33,459 bases of DNA from assembly GCA_028706295.1 (NCBI GenBank), contig JAQWBQ010000005.1, positions 75,395-108,853 of the forward strand, in the 5' to 3' direction. The translations under genes were made by a program, and so were the position numbers. This document shows positions 25,493 to 33,018 of this stretch, in pieces (position 1 is the stretch's first letter; every line of letters begins with the position of its first letter). Below the pieces are notes generated by a model, which had not been told where the DNA came from, did not search any database, and saw only the letters and a list, made by a program, of their open reading frames with translations. This DNA comes from Bacteroidales bacterium. GTDB lineage: Bacteria; Bacteroidota; Bacteroidia; Bacteroidales; FEN-979.

Positions 25493-26905
25493 TTATTGTA
25501 CCACCATCTTCACCACCTTTCTGCATCCGTTGTTCCCGATGAATTCAAGAAAATAGATGCCACATTTGGCAGGAGCAGTAAGATCGAGGGAACCATTCGC
25601 TTGCGGCAGATCGAACACCCTGGCCAGGATAACCCTGCCTGAAACATCGGTAATCCTGATTTCCCCCATCCAGGAAACAGCAGCATTCATTTCGATCTTC
25701 AGCGTTCCGTCACGGCCGACCGGATGCGGGACCACCCTTACCTCCAGGCATTCCCTGACATTCCCATCGGGAGGCGAATCTGCTGATGTGATCAAGCCCA
25801 TCGGAACCCGTATAAACTTCGGCCTGTATGTGTCTGCATCAAGCCGGTCGGTCCAGATGTTTTTACATTGCGATGGACATATGTAAGGTGACAGGGTATC
25901 CACCCGGTCATTGACATTGTACGAAACCAGTAATTCGTTATTTTCAATATTCCATGGATGAGCCTGACCGTTGTATGTAAGCAGGTAAGCGTCGTTGAAC
26001 TTGCTTTCCTCGGTATATAACAAGGTTTTCCCGGTAAAGGGTCCCCAGGGATGATCACTGACATAGGAATAGATGTTTCTGCCTAAACCACATTCCAGGT
26101 ACCCGTTCTCCTGGGTGATCAGGTAATATTTATTGTCATTTCGGAAAACACTGAATCCGGGAGAGACCGGATCACTGCAGATTTTTTGCAATGCCACCGG
26201 ATTGATCGACCACCCGGTGCCGGTGTAGAATTCCCACGGCTGAAATGGATTACCGATCGGACACCTTGCCAGTACCGGTTCCCACACGATCCAGTTTACG
26301 CGGTTTCCGTAAATATATATCCAACCTCCGGCTGAATCCACCACAACCGCCCGTCCGAAGATATGGTCCGTCCCTGCCTGTTGCACCGGTAGCATCGGAA
26401 GTTGGTGAAGGGCCGGGTATGTTAGTCTGGCAACATAACAACCCTCGTAATCAAGGTTAGAACTCTTGTAGCGCTCCTGAAAAACATAGACAGTATCGTT
26501 GTACACGTATCCATGACCGGGCCAGAACAGGGAGGTATCGTTTGGCCTCAGTTTAAAGGTTGTCATGTTGACACCTGTCATGGTGGTATCAAGGATCGTC
26601 TTGAAAGAGGCGGGATTCAGGGAATCCTGCACCATGAAGCAGTTGCGTACCTGGAAGAGGCAAGGAAGCGTGTTGTTCGAAATGTTCACAGCCTGGGTGT
26701 AGCTGTCACCAAAAAGCCAGATCACCCTACCGTCGGGCAACGGCACTGAGATCGTGGCATCGCCGGCGGTCCATCCACCGCTGTTGATCCTGAAATAGCC
26801 GGTATACAGGCTGTCGAAATATGCCTCCCCCATCGGTTGGCAATTGCAATTAAAAAAGAACATCAGTAAGATGATCAGTAAAGCGGGTTTCATCAGGGAT
26901 TTCAT
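25493..26905 (-). CDS. Secreted DUF5005-like propeller with T9SS sorting domain
   Basis: A 470-residue exported protein. The signal (about 1-23, ALLIILLMFFFNCNCQ) is followed by the propeller region with ISVPLPDGRVIWLFGDSYT, SLFWPGHGYVYNDTVYVFQERY, DHIFGRAVVVDSAGGWIYIYGNR, SPGFSVFRNDNKYYLITQENGY and AHPWNIENNELLVSYNVND. From about residue 395 a type-A T9SS sorting domain follows: VRVVPHPVGRDGTLKIEM, IRITDVSGRVIL, CGIYFLEF and KVVKMVVQ. It is thus sent to the cell surface or medium, unlike its paralogue at 23352-24491, which lacks the tail. It converges on the PUL and is read separately. Enzyme or binding protein cannot be decided; no catalytic residues are assigned. Confidence 0.78.
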   Translation of the reverse strand: MKSLMKPALLIILLMFFFNCNCQPMGEAYFDSLYTGYFRINSGGWTAGDATISVPLPDGRVIWLFGDSYTQAVNISNNTLPCLFQVRNCFMVQDSLNPASFKTILDTTMTGVNMTTFKLRPNDTSLFWPGHGYVYNDTVYVFQERYKSSNLDYEGCYVARLTYPALHQLPMLPVQQAGTDHIFGRAVVVDSAGGWIYIYGNRVNWIVWEPVLARCPIGNPFQPWEFYTGTGWSINPVALQKICSDPVSPGFSVFRNDNKYYLITQENGYLECGLGRNIYSYVSDHPWGPFTGKTLLYTEESKFNDAYLLTYNGQAHPWNIENNELLVSYNVNDRVDTLSPYICPSQCKNIWTDRLDADTYRPKFIRVPMGLITSADSPPDGNVRECLEVRVVPHPVGRDGTLKIEMNAAVSWMGEIRITDVSGRVILARVFDLPQANGSLDLTAPAKCGIYFLEFIGNNGCRKVVKMVVQ

Positions 26906-27121
26906 CCTTTGTCAGGGTTTCAGGTCTTAAAATTACGAATTCTCATTATTCCATATGCATCGCTAATCGGGAAAAGTCAGGTGATATTCAAAAATCTCTA
27001 TTGCTAAATGTCCTGAAAAATAGGAGAACCTCAATTACAAAGCCAGCATATGATCTGGCAATAGGAAATGGGAGATATGAATTATCAGAGGAATAAAGAG
27101 AGGTCAAAAATAACCCAAAAG
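26906..27121. other. AT-rich spacer between divergent propeller gene and tRNA
   Basis: No gene is seen. On the minus strand, TAATTTTA (26929-26936 region) is a 7-of-8 match to the -7 consensus and could drive the propeller gene at 26905; this is weak. The tRNA promoter begins just after this spacer. Confidence 0.45.
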
Positions 27122-27125
27122 TAAA

Positions 27126-27157
27126 TTTGCACAGAAATTGCAAAGAGGTTACTTTTG
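27126..27157 (+). promoter_or_regulatory. Bacteroidota promoter (-33 TTTG, -7 TACTTTTG) of the tRNA gene
   Basis: TTTG at 27126-27129 and TACTTTTG at 27150-27157 are separated by 20 bases, as in the Bacteroidota sigma-ABfr consensus (TTTG, 19-21 bases, TAnnTTTG). The -7 box ends 10 bases before the tRNA 5' end, so transcription would begin only a few bases upstream. A second TAnnTTTG-like match, TAAATTTG (27122-27129), overlaps the -33 box. Confidence 0.75.
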
Positions 27158-27167
27158 CAAAAAATTT

Positions 27168-27241
27168 GGCGAGGTAGCTCAGTCGGTTAGAGCGTCGGAT
27201 TCATAACCCGGAGGTCACGAGTTCAACTCTCGTCCTCGCTA
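27168..27241 (+). tRNA. tRNA-Met (anticodon CAT)
   Basis: Full cloverleaf: acceptor GGCGAGG pairs with CCTCGCT (with a G1-U72 pair), D arm GCTC/GAGC, anticodon loop TTCATAA with CAT at 27202-27204, variable loop AGGTC, T arm ACGAG/CTCGT with loop TTCAACT, discriminator A at 27241. The anticodon stem has an A-C mismatch at 31-39. CCA is not encoded. There is no C1xA72 mismatch or three-GC anticodon stem, so it is an elongator type rather than initiator. tRNA-Ile2 (lysidine-modified CAT) is possible but less likely from the overall sequence. Confidence 0.95.
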
Positions 27242-27263
27242 CAAAGAAAACAGCAAGATAGCG

Positions 27264-27304
27264 AAATGGCGAAATAGTGAAAACTATTTCGCCATTTTCT
27301 TTTT
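27264..27304 (+). terminator. Intrinsic terminator after tRNA-Met
   Basis: A perfect 14-bp stem (AAATGGCGAAATAG at 27264-27277 with its complement at 27284-27297) encloses the 6-base loop TGAAAA and is followed by TCTTTTT. It lies 22 bases after the tRNA. The left arm is itself built of 8-base units of the kind seen in the intergenic arrays (GGCGAAAT preceded by AGCGAAAT). Confidence 0.8.
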
Positions 27305-27405
27305 AGGGAAAGCTTAACTCTTATATAAACCGAATCATCCGGGATCCTGCCAATTTCACACCCATCTGGGTGATCGGGTCAGAAATAACCCACATCAGGT
27401 TTTAC

Positions 27406-28371
27406 TTATTCATACCAGATTTTTAAATCATCCAAATACACGTCTTTTTTAAGAGCTTTTGAATAACAGCAAAAATCTAATGCTGGAGGAGGGTCATCCG
27501 GCAGCAAATCACTTTGGTATTTTTGAATATCGTTAATCGAACATGTTATTTTCATATCCACTTTATCAAATTTAAGATTGATTTTATACCACAGCCCGGG
27601 GATAAATTTCTCCAGTTCAATACTTGCTCCGCCCCAATAGTCACCAACATCATAATTTATGGTTTGCTGACTACAATTAAATGTTATTGCAAAGTAATCG
27701 CGAATTGCAATGCAAAATAATCCACCATCAGATGGAATGATATCAGATGGCGTTTTTATCCAAACCTCAAGGTATGTTACAATCGGAAAAACTGGTATCC
27801 TGCGGTAACAATCAGGATAATCTTTATTCCCCGTTATTTTAAAACTTTGATGCGATGAATGGAATACGGAATCCGATACTATGTTGTTGCTTGCTCCGGC
27901 ATTTGCGATCCACCCGCCGGAAGCAGGAAATGTATTCGGCTGGTAATTCTCAAAGTCGTCCTGAAACAGAATATTCCCGGTAACGCTGTCATTTGTTGTG
28001 AAACTCCACGTAGGTCCATTTACAAAATAACTCCATGATTCGGTTCTCGCTGTTACGCTCCAATAGTACGTACTGTTCTTTTCAAGACCAACCAACTGGA
28101 AATTTGGATATTCCAAATAGTATGTAACATAAAAGGGCGGGTTAACGGTCCCAAAACGCAGATCATATCTTAAATTATCATATCCTTCTGCATCAGGAAA
28201 AGACCAGCTAAGAACCGTCGAGGTAGAAATATTTATTGCTGAATCAGCCGGGTATGGATCTTTTGGCTGAGAAGCCTGAACAGTCTCAGGGGTGTCATCA
28301 TTTTTCTTACAGGATGAAATAAGAAACAAACAAAAAAACACCATGATTACTGATTGGAATATCGTTTTCAT
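27406..28371 (-). CDS. Lipoprotein with fibronectin-III-like and lectin-like (LamG/ConA) domains
   Basis: A 321-residue predicted surface lipoprotein: signal with lipobox FLISSC, lipidated Cys21, then KKNDD, an acidic stretch that fits Bacteroidota surface-export signals. Residues about 35-130 look like a fibronectin-III-like sandwich (PYPADSAINISTSTVLSWSFP, STYYWSVTARTES, GPTWSFTT). Residues about 135-321 look like a concanavalin-type lectin or LamG fold (ILFQDDFENYQPNTFPASGGW, SSHQSFKITGN, YLEVWIKTPSD, VYLDDLKIWYE). No catalytic motif is seen. The gene is clearly more AT-rich than its neighbours and stands alone next to a tRNA gene, which may mean transfer. Binding of a surface glycan is the likely role. 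Confidence 0.7.
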   Translation of the reverse strand: MKTIFQSVIMVFFCLFLISSCKKNDDTPETVQASQPKDPYPADSAINISTSTVLSWSFPDAEGYDNLRYDLRFGTVNPPFYVTYYLEYPNFQLVGLEKNSTYYWSVTARTESWSYFVNGPTWSFTTNDSVTGNILFQDDFENYQPNTFPASGGWIANAGASNNIVSDSVFHSSHQSFKITGNKDYPDCYRRIPVFPIVTYLEVWIKTPSDIIPSDGGLFCIAIRDYFAITFNCSQQTINYDVGDYWGGASIELEKFIPGLWYKINLKFDKVDMKITCSINDIQKYQSDLLPDDPPPALDFCCYSKALKKDVYLDDLKIWYE

Positions 28372-28731
28372 TTTTTCAGGATATGGGTTTTTTGATTGCT
28401 TCGTTCTCAGACAATGTTAACCGATCTTTTCCTGGGTTTGTGAAATAAAAAACCACTACTATTTTTTTTGAACGGTTAATAAGGGGCAACAGTGATAACC
28501 CATAACTATTACAAAAATAACTAAATATAATCCCAAAGTCAATAAAAGATCCTCATAATAATTTCCCGGGGCGTTGATCGTTCCGTTTAAAATCCGCATA
28601 TCAAATTTGATGCACATCGTGTTGAAGTTGCCTGAATACATCGTATATCTAACGAAAAATCCAGGCGGGATCATTCCGTTATAAAAATTATTCTAAATTG
28701 CACGCTCAAAAGTGCCCCCACCCTATTTTCT
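28372..28731. other. AT-rich spacer between divergent lipoprotein and permease genes
   Basis: This 360-base spacer contains no gene I would support. A minus-strand open stretch of 71 codons (28459-28674) has one hydrophobic segment but no recognisable family. Near 28691-28700 a CTAAATTGCA sequence resembles a degraded -7 box and could serve the permease gene at 28732. The low GC content continues from the lipoprotein gene up to this point. Confidence 0.5.
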
Positions 28732-30258
28732 ATGTCGGAAAACCAATCGTTTCAACGCAGATTAAACCTCTTTGACTCCACCGCCATCGTGGTCGGCTCC
28801 ATGATCGGGTCCGGGATTTTTATTGTCAGCGCGGATATTGCCCGCATGGTCGGCTCATCGGGATGGCTGATGATGGTCTGGATCATCAGCGGCTTTATGA
28901 CCCTCATCGCCGCCCTAAGCTATGGCGAACTGGCAGGGATGTTCCCCAAAGCGGGCGGACAGTACATCTACCTGAAAGAGGCCTACAACCCGCTCACCGG
29001 CTTTCTGTACGGATGGACCCTGTTCCTGGTCATCCAAACCGGCACCATCGCCGCCGTCGCCATGGCGTTCGCCAAGTTCACCGGGGTACTCTTTCCCTGG
29101 GTATCCGAATCGGTTGTTTGGTTCGACCTGGAATCGATCCGTTTCGGGGAGTTCGATGCCGGTCTCTTCCGCGTCGGACCGATGAATCTCGGGTTTGTCA
29201 AATTCGGTCCGGCCCAGCTGGTGGCCATCGGATCCATCGCACTCCTCACATGGATCAACAGCCGCGGCATTAAATCGGGTAAAAAAGTGCAAAACCTCTT
29301 CACATCCGGAAAATTTATCCTGCTGGCAGCATTCATTGTCGTCGGACTTGTGATGGCATCCAACCTGAATTCGATCCGTATCAACAGCCCCGACTTCTGG
29401 AATCCCATGCGTGAAGGCCCAGGCGGAGTTGACATTCCGCTTTCAGGGATGACCCTCCTCGCGGCGCTCGGGATGGCCATGGTGGGCGGACTTTTTTCAT
29501 CCGATGCCTGGAACAACATCACCTTTACCGCGGGAGAAGTTATCAACCCGCGAAAGAACATTCCCCTCAGTCTGTTCCTGGGAACTTTAATCGTCACCAT
29601 CCTTTATCTTCTCGCCAACGTGGTCTACATAACAGCCCTTCCGGTCAAGGGCGATCCCGGAGGAACCGATATCGCTTCGCGGGGCATGCAGTACGCGCTG
29701 AACGACCGGCTGGGGACCGCGGCGCTATCCGGAATTTTCGGCAATTACGCGGTCATTATCATGGCGGTCTTCATCGTGATCTCCACCTTCGGCTGCAACA
29801 ACGGGCTGATCCTTTCGGGAGCAAGAGTCTATTACGCCATGGCCGACGACGGGATCTTTTTCAAAGGGGTCGGCCGGCTCAACAAAAAAGATGTCCCCGC
29901 CACCGGACTTTTGTTTCAGGGCGTATGGGCAAGCCTGCTTTGTCTCTCCGGCACCTATGGACAACTACTCGATTATGTGGTATTCGCCGTGCTCATCTTC
30001 TATGTCCTGACCATCCTTGGTATTTTTATCCTTCGTGTCAGTCGCCCTGATCTGAGCCGGCCCTACAAAGCCTTTGGCTATCCGGTCATCCCAATGATCT
30101 ATATCATCCTGGCCCTTGTAATCATGGTCATCCTGTTTATTTTTAAGCGGGAATATACCTGGCCGGGACTGATTATCGTTATTCTTGGGATTCCGGTTTA
30201 TTTTATCTGGGCAACGCGAAAAAAAACTGACCAGACGATGAATCAGGAATCCTCCTGA
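28732..30258 (+). CDS. APC superfamily amino acid permease
   Basis: A 508-residue inner-membrane secondary transporter with about 12-13 hydrophobic segments. The first helix carries the unwound substrate-binding motif VVGSMIGSGIFIVSADIAR (about 20-38), followed by LIAALSYGELAGMFPKAGGQYIYLKEAY, which is diagnostic for the amino acid-polyamine-organocation family. Later segments include FFSSDAWNNITFTAGEVINPRKNIP (helix 6 region) and STFGCNNGLILSGARVYYAMADDG. The length and these blocks resemble the LAT-like/SteT branch. The stop is two bases before the next start, so it is probably co-transcribed with the DUF3108 gene. The substrate is probably an amino acid but is not determined. Confidence 0.92.
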   Translation: MSENQSFQRRLNLFDSTAIVVGSMIGSGIFIVSADIARMVGSSGWLMMVWIISGFMTLIAALSYGELAGMFPKAGGQYIYLKEAYNPLTGFLYGWTLFLVIQTGTIAAVAMAFAKFTGVLFPWVSESVVWFDLESIRFGEFDAGLFRVGPMNLGFVKFGPAQLVAIGSIALLTWINSRGIKSGKKVQNLFTSGKFILLAAFIVVGLVMASNLNSIRINSPDFWNPMREGPGGVDIPLSGMTLLAALGMAMVGGLFSSDAWNNITFTAGEVINPRKNIPLSLFLGTLIVTILYLLANVVYITALPVKGDPGGTDIASRGMQYALNDRLGTAALSGIFGNYAVIIMAVFIVISTFGCNNGLILSGARVYYAMADDGIFFKGVGRLNKKDVPATGLLFQGVWASLLCLSGTYGQLLDYVVFAVLIFYVLTILGIFILRVSRPDLSRPYKAFGYPVIPMIYIILALVIMVILFIFKREYTWPGLIIVILGIPVYFIWATRKKTDQTMNQESS

Positions 30259-30260
30259 AG

Positions 30261-31133
30261 ATGAAAGCTATTGTGAAACCTACCCATTCGATGAAAACAA
30301 GCATTGGCAGCAGCAGTTTGAATCTGCTGCTGTTATCCGGTTTGTTCGCCCTGTCACTGCTGTCGCGACAGCCGTTAAATGCACAGTGTAATCTCTCGAA
30401 CCAGGCATACGGTGATGGTGAAGAGGTCACATTCGTCGCCGCTTATAACTGGGGACCCGTGTGGGTCGATGCCGGGCTGGTGACTTTCAGCGTGCGTGAA
30501 GAGGATTACTTCGGAAAGCCTTCCTATCACCTGAAAGCGGTCGGAAAGACCTTCAAATCGTACGATATTTTATTCAAAGTCCGCGACTATTACGACTCCT
30601 GGATCAACCGCGAGACCCTTGAACCGATTGGTTTTAAACGGTACATTTACGAAGGGGGATACACGCTGCTGAATACCCTCTATTTTGATAAATACCGGAA
30701 GGCTGTTATTTCCAACACCAAAACCAACGACAATCCACAGCGGGCCGACACGCTTCCCGCGCGACCCTGCGGGTTCGACATGCTTTCGGCCATCTATCAT
30801 ACCCGTGCGCTTGATCTGGCCTCGATGAAACCCGATGAACGGCATTTCGTCACCGTAGCGATTGACGATGCCTGGTATGACATCTATATCAAGATGATCG
30901 GAAAAGATGTGGTTGAGGGATTGGACGGAAAACAATACCGGTGTATTAAATTTTCCGTAAAAATGGTTCAGGGGACGATTTTCAAGGGGGATGAGGATGT
31001 GCTCGTATGGGTGACTGATGATGCCAACAAAGTCCCCGTTTACATTGAGGCAAAGATCATTGTCGGGACCGTGAAGGTTTACCTGAAGGCAATGAAAGGT
31101 TTAAGGAACCCGGTGACCTCCGTGATCAGATAA
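30261..31133 (+). CDS. Exported DUF3108 protein
   Basis: A 290-residue periplasmic or outer-membrane-associated protein of unknown role. The signal peptide most likely starts at the second methionine (ATG 30291: MKTSIGSSSLNLLLLSGLFALSLL...LNAQ). The first ATG at 30261, two bases after the permease stop, adds ten residues and may be the true coupled start. The mature part has GEEVTFVAAYNWGPVWVDAGLVTFSV, SYHLKAVGKTFKSYDILFKVRDYYDSWIN and EGGYTLLNTLYFD, typical DUF3108 blocks that suggest a lipocalin-like barrel. The C-terminal half (LDGKQYRCIKFSV, DEDVLVWVTDDANKVPVYIEAKIIVGTVKVYL) continues the same domain. The BadF-type kinase follows after 32 bases. Confidence 0.83.
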   Translation: MKAIVKPTHSMKTSIGSSSLNLLLLSGLFALSLLSRQPLNAQCNLSNQAYGDGEEVTFVAAYNWGPVWVDAGLVTFSVREEDYFGKPSYHLKAVGKTFKSYDILFKVRDYYDSWINRETLEPIGFKRYIYEGGYTLLNTLYFDKYRKAVISNTKTNDNPQRADTLPARPCGFDMLSAIYHTRALDLASMKPDERHFVTVAIDDAWYDIYIKMIGKDVVEGLDGKQYRCIKFSVKMVQGTIFKGDEDVLVWVTDDANKVPVYIEAKIIVGTVKVYLKAMKGLRNPVTSVIR

Positions 31134-31165
31134 TTCGAAAAGAAACATAACGATATCAAAGAACT

Positions 31166-32005
31166 ATGATCCTTATTGCCGATAGTGGCTCAACCAAAAC
31201 GTCATGGGCATTGATGGAGAACAGGGCGTTGAAGACGCTGGTTCCATCAGCCGGGCTCAACCCCTATTTTCACACCTCAGAAAGCATCGACGCGATCCTG
31301 AATGTTGAATTGGTCCCGTATATCGTGACCGATCATGTGCGGGAGATTCATTTTTACGGGGCGGGATGCAGCACGGAAAAAAACGACACACTGATCCGGG
31401 AGGCATTGCAGCTTCATTTTCACAAGGCGGCGGTGTTTGTGTACCACGACATCCTGGGAGCAGCGCGGTCGTTGTTCGGTGACCAACCCGGAATTTCCTG
31501 CATACTTGGTACCGGATGCAACTGCTGTTATTATGACGGTGAAAATATTTTCAGCAGGGTGGACTCTCTGGGCTACCTGTTTGGCGATGAAGGGGCCGGT
31601 TCCTATTTGGGGAAAAATTTTCTGGGCGCCTATCTTAAAAAGCAGCTTCCGGCCGATCTGGAGGCCGCATTCCGCGAAACCTATCCGCTGACCCTGGAGG
31701 ACATTCTCAACGCCCTGTACAACCTCCCCTATCCCAACCGGTTTCTGGCCTCCTTCAGCCATTTCATGGCGCCACGTCAGGACCATCCTTACATCTATGC
31801 CCTGGTGAAGGATGCGTTTCATGCATTCTTTAAAGCACAGGTCAAGCATTATGACCATTATGACCAGCTTCCGGTCAGTTTCACAGGTTCCATCGCGCAT
31901 TGCTACCGCGACATCTTAGAAACGGCAGCCCGGGAGGAACATATTCATATTGGAATGATCAGCCAGGCTCCTATGGAGGGGTTGCTCCGTTACCATGCCG
32001 GATAA
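31166..32005 (+). CDS. BadF/BadG/BcrA/BcrD-type ATPase, N-acetylglucosamine kinase-like
   Basis: A 279-residue cytoplasmic kinase of the actin-like ATPase fold. The phosphate-1 loop is MILIADSGSTKTSWAL (1-16, Asp6). Phosphate-2 is ISCILGTGCNCCYYDG, and SLGYLFGDEGAGSYLGKNFLGAYLK is the region that marks this family. The usual GTGSNS is GTGCNC here, adding cysteines in the nucleotide site. The C-terminus has VSFTGSIAHCYRDIL and MISQAPMEGLLRY. Bacteroidota proteins of this form are generally annotated as N-acetylglucosamine or glucosamine kinases that recycle amino sugars. It ends the permease-DUF3108-kinase run. Amino-sugar use is inferred from the family. Confidence 0.83.
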   Translation: MILIADSGSTKTSWALMENRALKTLVPSAGLNPYFHTSESIDAILNVELVPYIVTDHVREIHFYGAGCSTEKNDTLIREALQLHFHKAAVFVYHDILGAARSLFGDQPGISCILGTGCNCCYYDGENIFSRVDSLGYLFGDEGAGSYLGKNFLGAYLKKQLPADLEAAFRETYPLTLEDILNALYNLPYPNRFLASFSHFMAPRQDHPYIYALVKDAFHAFFKAQVKHYDHYDQLPVSFTGSIAHCYRDILETAAREEHIHIGMISQAPMEGLLRYHAG

Positions 32006-32046
32006 GCAGGAAGATGTAACCACATTTTTTCAGGCGATTTTGATCC

Positions 32047-32071
32047 CCGGATCACGTTTTTGTGATTCCGG
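32047..32071. terminator. Hairpin between convergent genes, possible bidirectional terminator
   Basis: CCGGATCAC (32047-32055) pairs with GTGATTCCGG (32062-32071) with one bulged base around a T-rich loop. It lies between the ends of the BadF-type kinase gene and miaA. No strong T-run follows on either strand, so the call is tentative. Confidence 0.35.
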
Positions 32072-32088
32072 AACATACCAAACGGATC

Positions 32089-33018
32089 TCAAGCGGGACC
32101 ACCAGACCAATTCAACATCTCTTCGAGATATCCAATGACTTTCTCAGAGTTTTCGGGTGAAAACCAGGTTATCTCCTCGTCTTTTTTAAACCAGGTCATT
32201 TGACGTTTTGCGTAGCGGCGGGTATGGGTCTTGATATCGGCAATGGCCTGCTGAAGACTGATTTTCCCGTCGAAAAAATCGAACAGTTCACGATAACCCA
32301 CGGTATTCAAGGCGTTCAGGCGCCGGAACGGAAGTAAAGCGCGTGCTTCTTCCACCAAACCGTTGCGAACCATTTCATCAACCCGTTGGTGGATGCGTTG
32401 ATTCAGCAGGTCTCGTGGCAGACTGAGGCCAATCTTCAGGATGCGAAAGGGCCTCTTTTCAGGCCGTTGATTGCGCAGGGAGGAGAAGGGTTTCCCGGTT
32501 GTGATGCACACTTCGAGGGCCCGGATCAGTCTGACCGGGTTCGCCGCATCGACCATCTGGTAATAATCGGGATCCACGATCCGGAGCTTATCACGCAGGC
32601 ATTGGATGCCGTTATCGGCTAACTCCTGCTTCAGTTCCCGGCGAAGTTCGGGATCGGGATCCGGCAGTTCGTCGATACCCCGGCACACCGCATCGATATA
32701 AAGTCCGGATCCTCCGACCATGATTACGACCTGCTTCCTCTGAAACAGGCTTTCAAGGGTTTTCAGCGCATCGGTTTCATAGCGCGATACATTGTAGGGA
32801 TCATGGATGGATATATGCTGAACAAAATGGTGCTTTATGCATGCCAGTTCCACTTCGGAAGGCACGGCGGTACCTATGGTCATTTCGCGGTAAAACTGCC
32901 TGGAATCGGCTGATATGATCTCTGTTTGAAAGTGGGTCGCCAGGGTGATGGCCAGGGCGGTTTTACCACTGGCTGTCGGACCGGCCATAACGATCAGCAA
33001 CGGTTCACGCGAAGTCAT
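32089..33018 (-). CDS. miaA: tRNA dimethylallyltransferase MiaA
   Basis: MiaA adds a dimethylallyl group to A37 of tRNAs that read UNN codons. The P-loop is IVMAGPTASGKTALA near the N-terminus, followed by SADSRQFYREMTIGTAVPS (substrate Asp and phosphate contacts), HHFVQHISIHDPYNVSRYE, GGSGLYIDAVCRGID, and DAANPVRLIRALEV. The C-terminus has TVGYRELFDFFDGKISLQQAIADIKTHTRRYAKRQMTWFKKD, diagnostic for the family. I set the start at ATG 33018-33016 (MTSREPLLIVMAGPT), giving 309 residues, the usual length. A longer frame to 33111 would add 31 basic residues that lie entirely over the upstream gene and look like frame-shadow. The start overlaps that gene's end by 14 bases, so translation is probably coupled. 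Confidence 0.95.
   Translation of the reverse strand: MTSREPLLIVMAGPTASGKTALAITLATHFQTEIISADSRQFYREMTIGTAVPSEVELACIKHHFVQHISIHDPYNVSRYETDALKTLESLFQRKQVVIMVGGSGLYIDAVCRGIDELPDPDPELRRELKQELADNGIQCLRDKLRIVDPDYYQMVDAANPVRLIRALEVCITTGKPFSSLRNQRPEKRPFRILKIGLSLPRDLLNQRIHQRVDEMVRNGLVEEARALLPFRRLNALNTVGYRELFDFFDGKISLQQAIADIKTHTRRYAKRQMTWFKKDEEITWFSPENSEKVIGYLEEMLNWSGGPA

Noticed and set aside
27168-27241. Attachment site of an integrated element at the tRNA
   Set aside because: No second copy of the tRNA 3' end and no integrase gene are found in the window.
28459-28674. Minus-strand open frame of 71 codons with one hydrophobic segment
   Set aside because: It lies in AT-rich DNA between divergent genes, has no recognisable family or promoter, and its length is expected by chance.
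31277-31900. Minus-strand open frame of 207 codons inside the BadF-type kinase gene
   Set aside because: Antisense shadow of a conserved kinase, with no signal or motif of its own.
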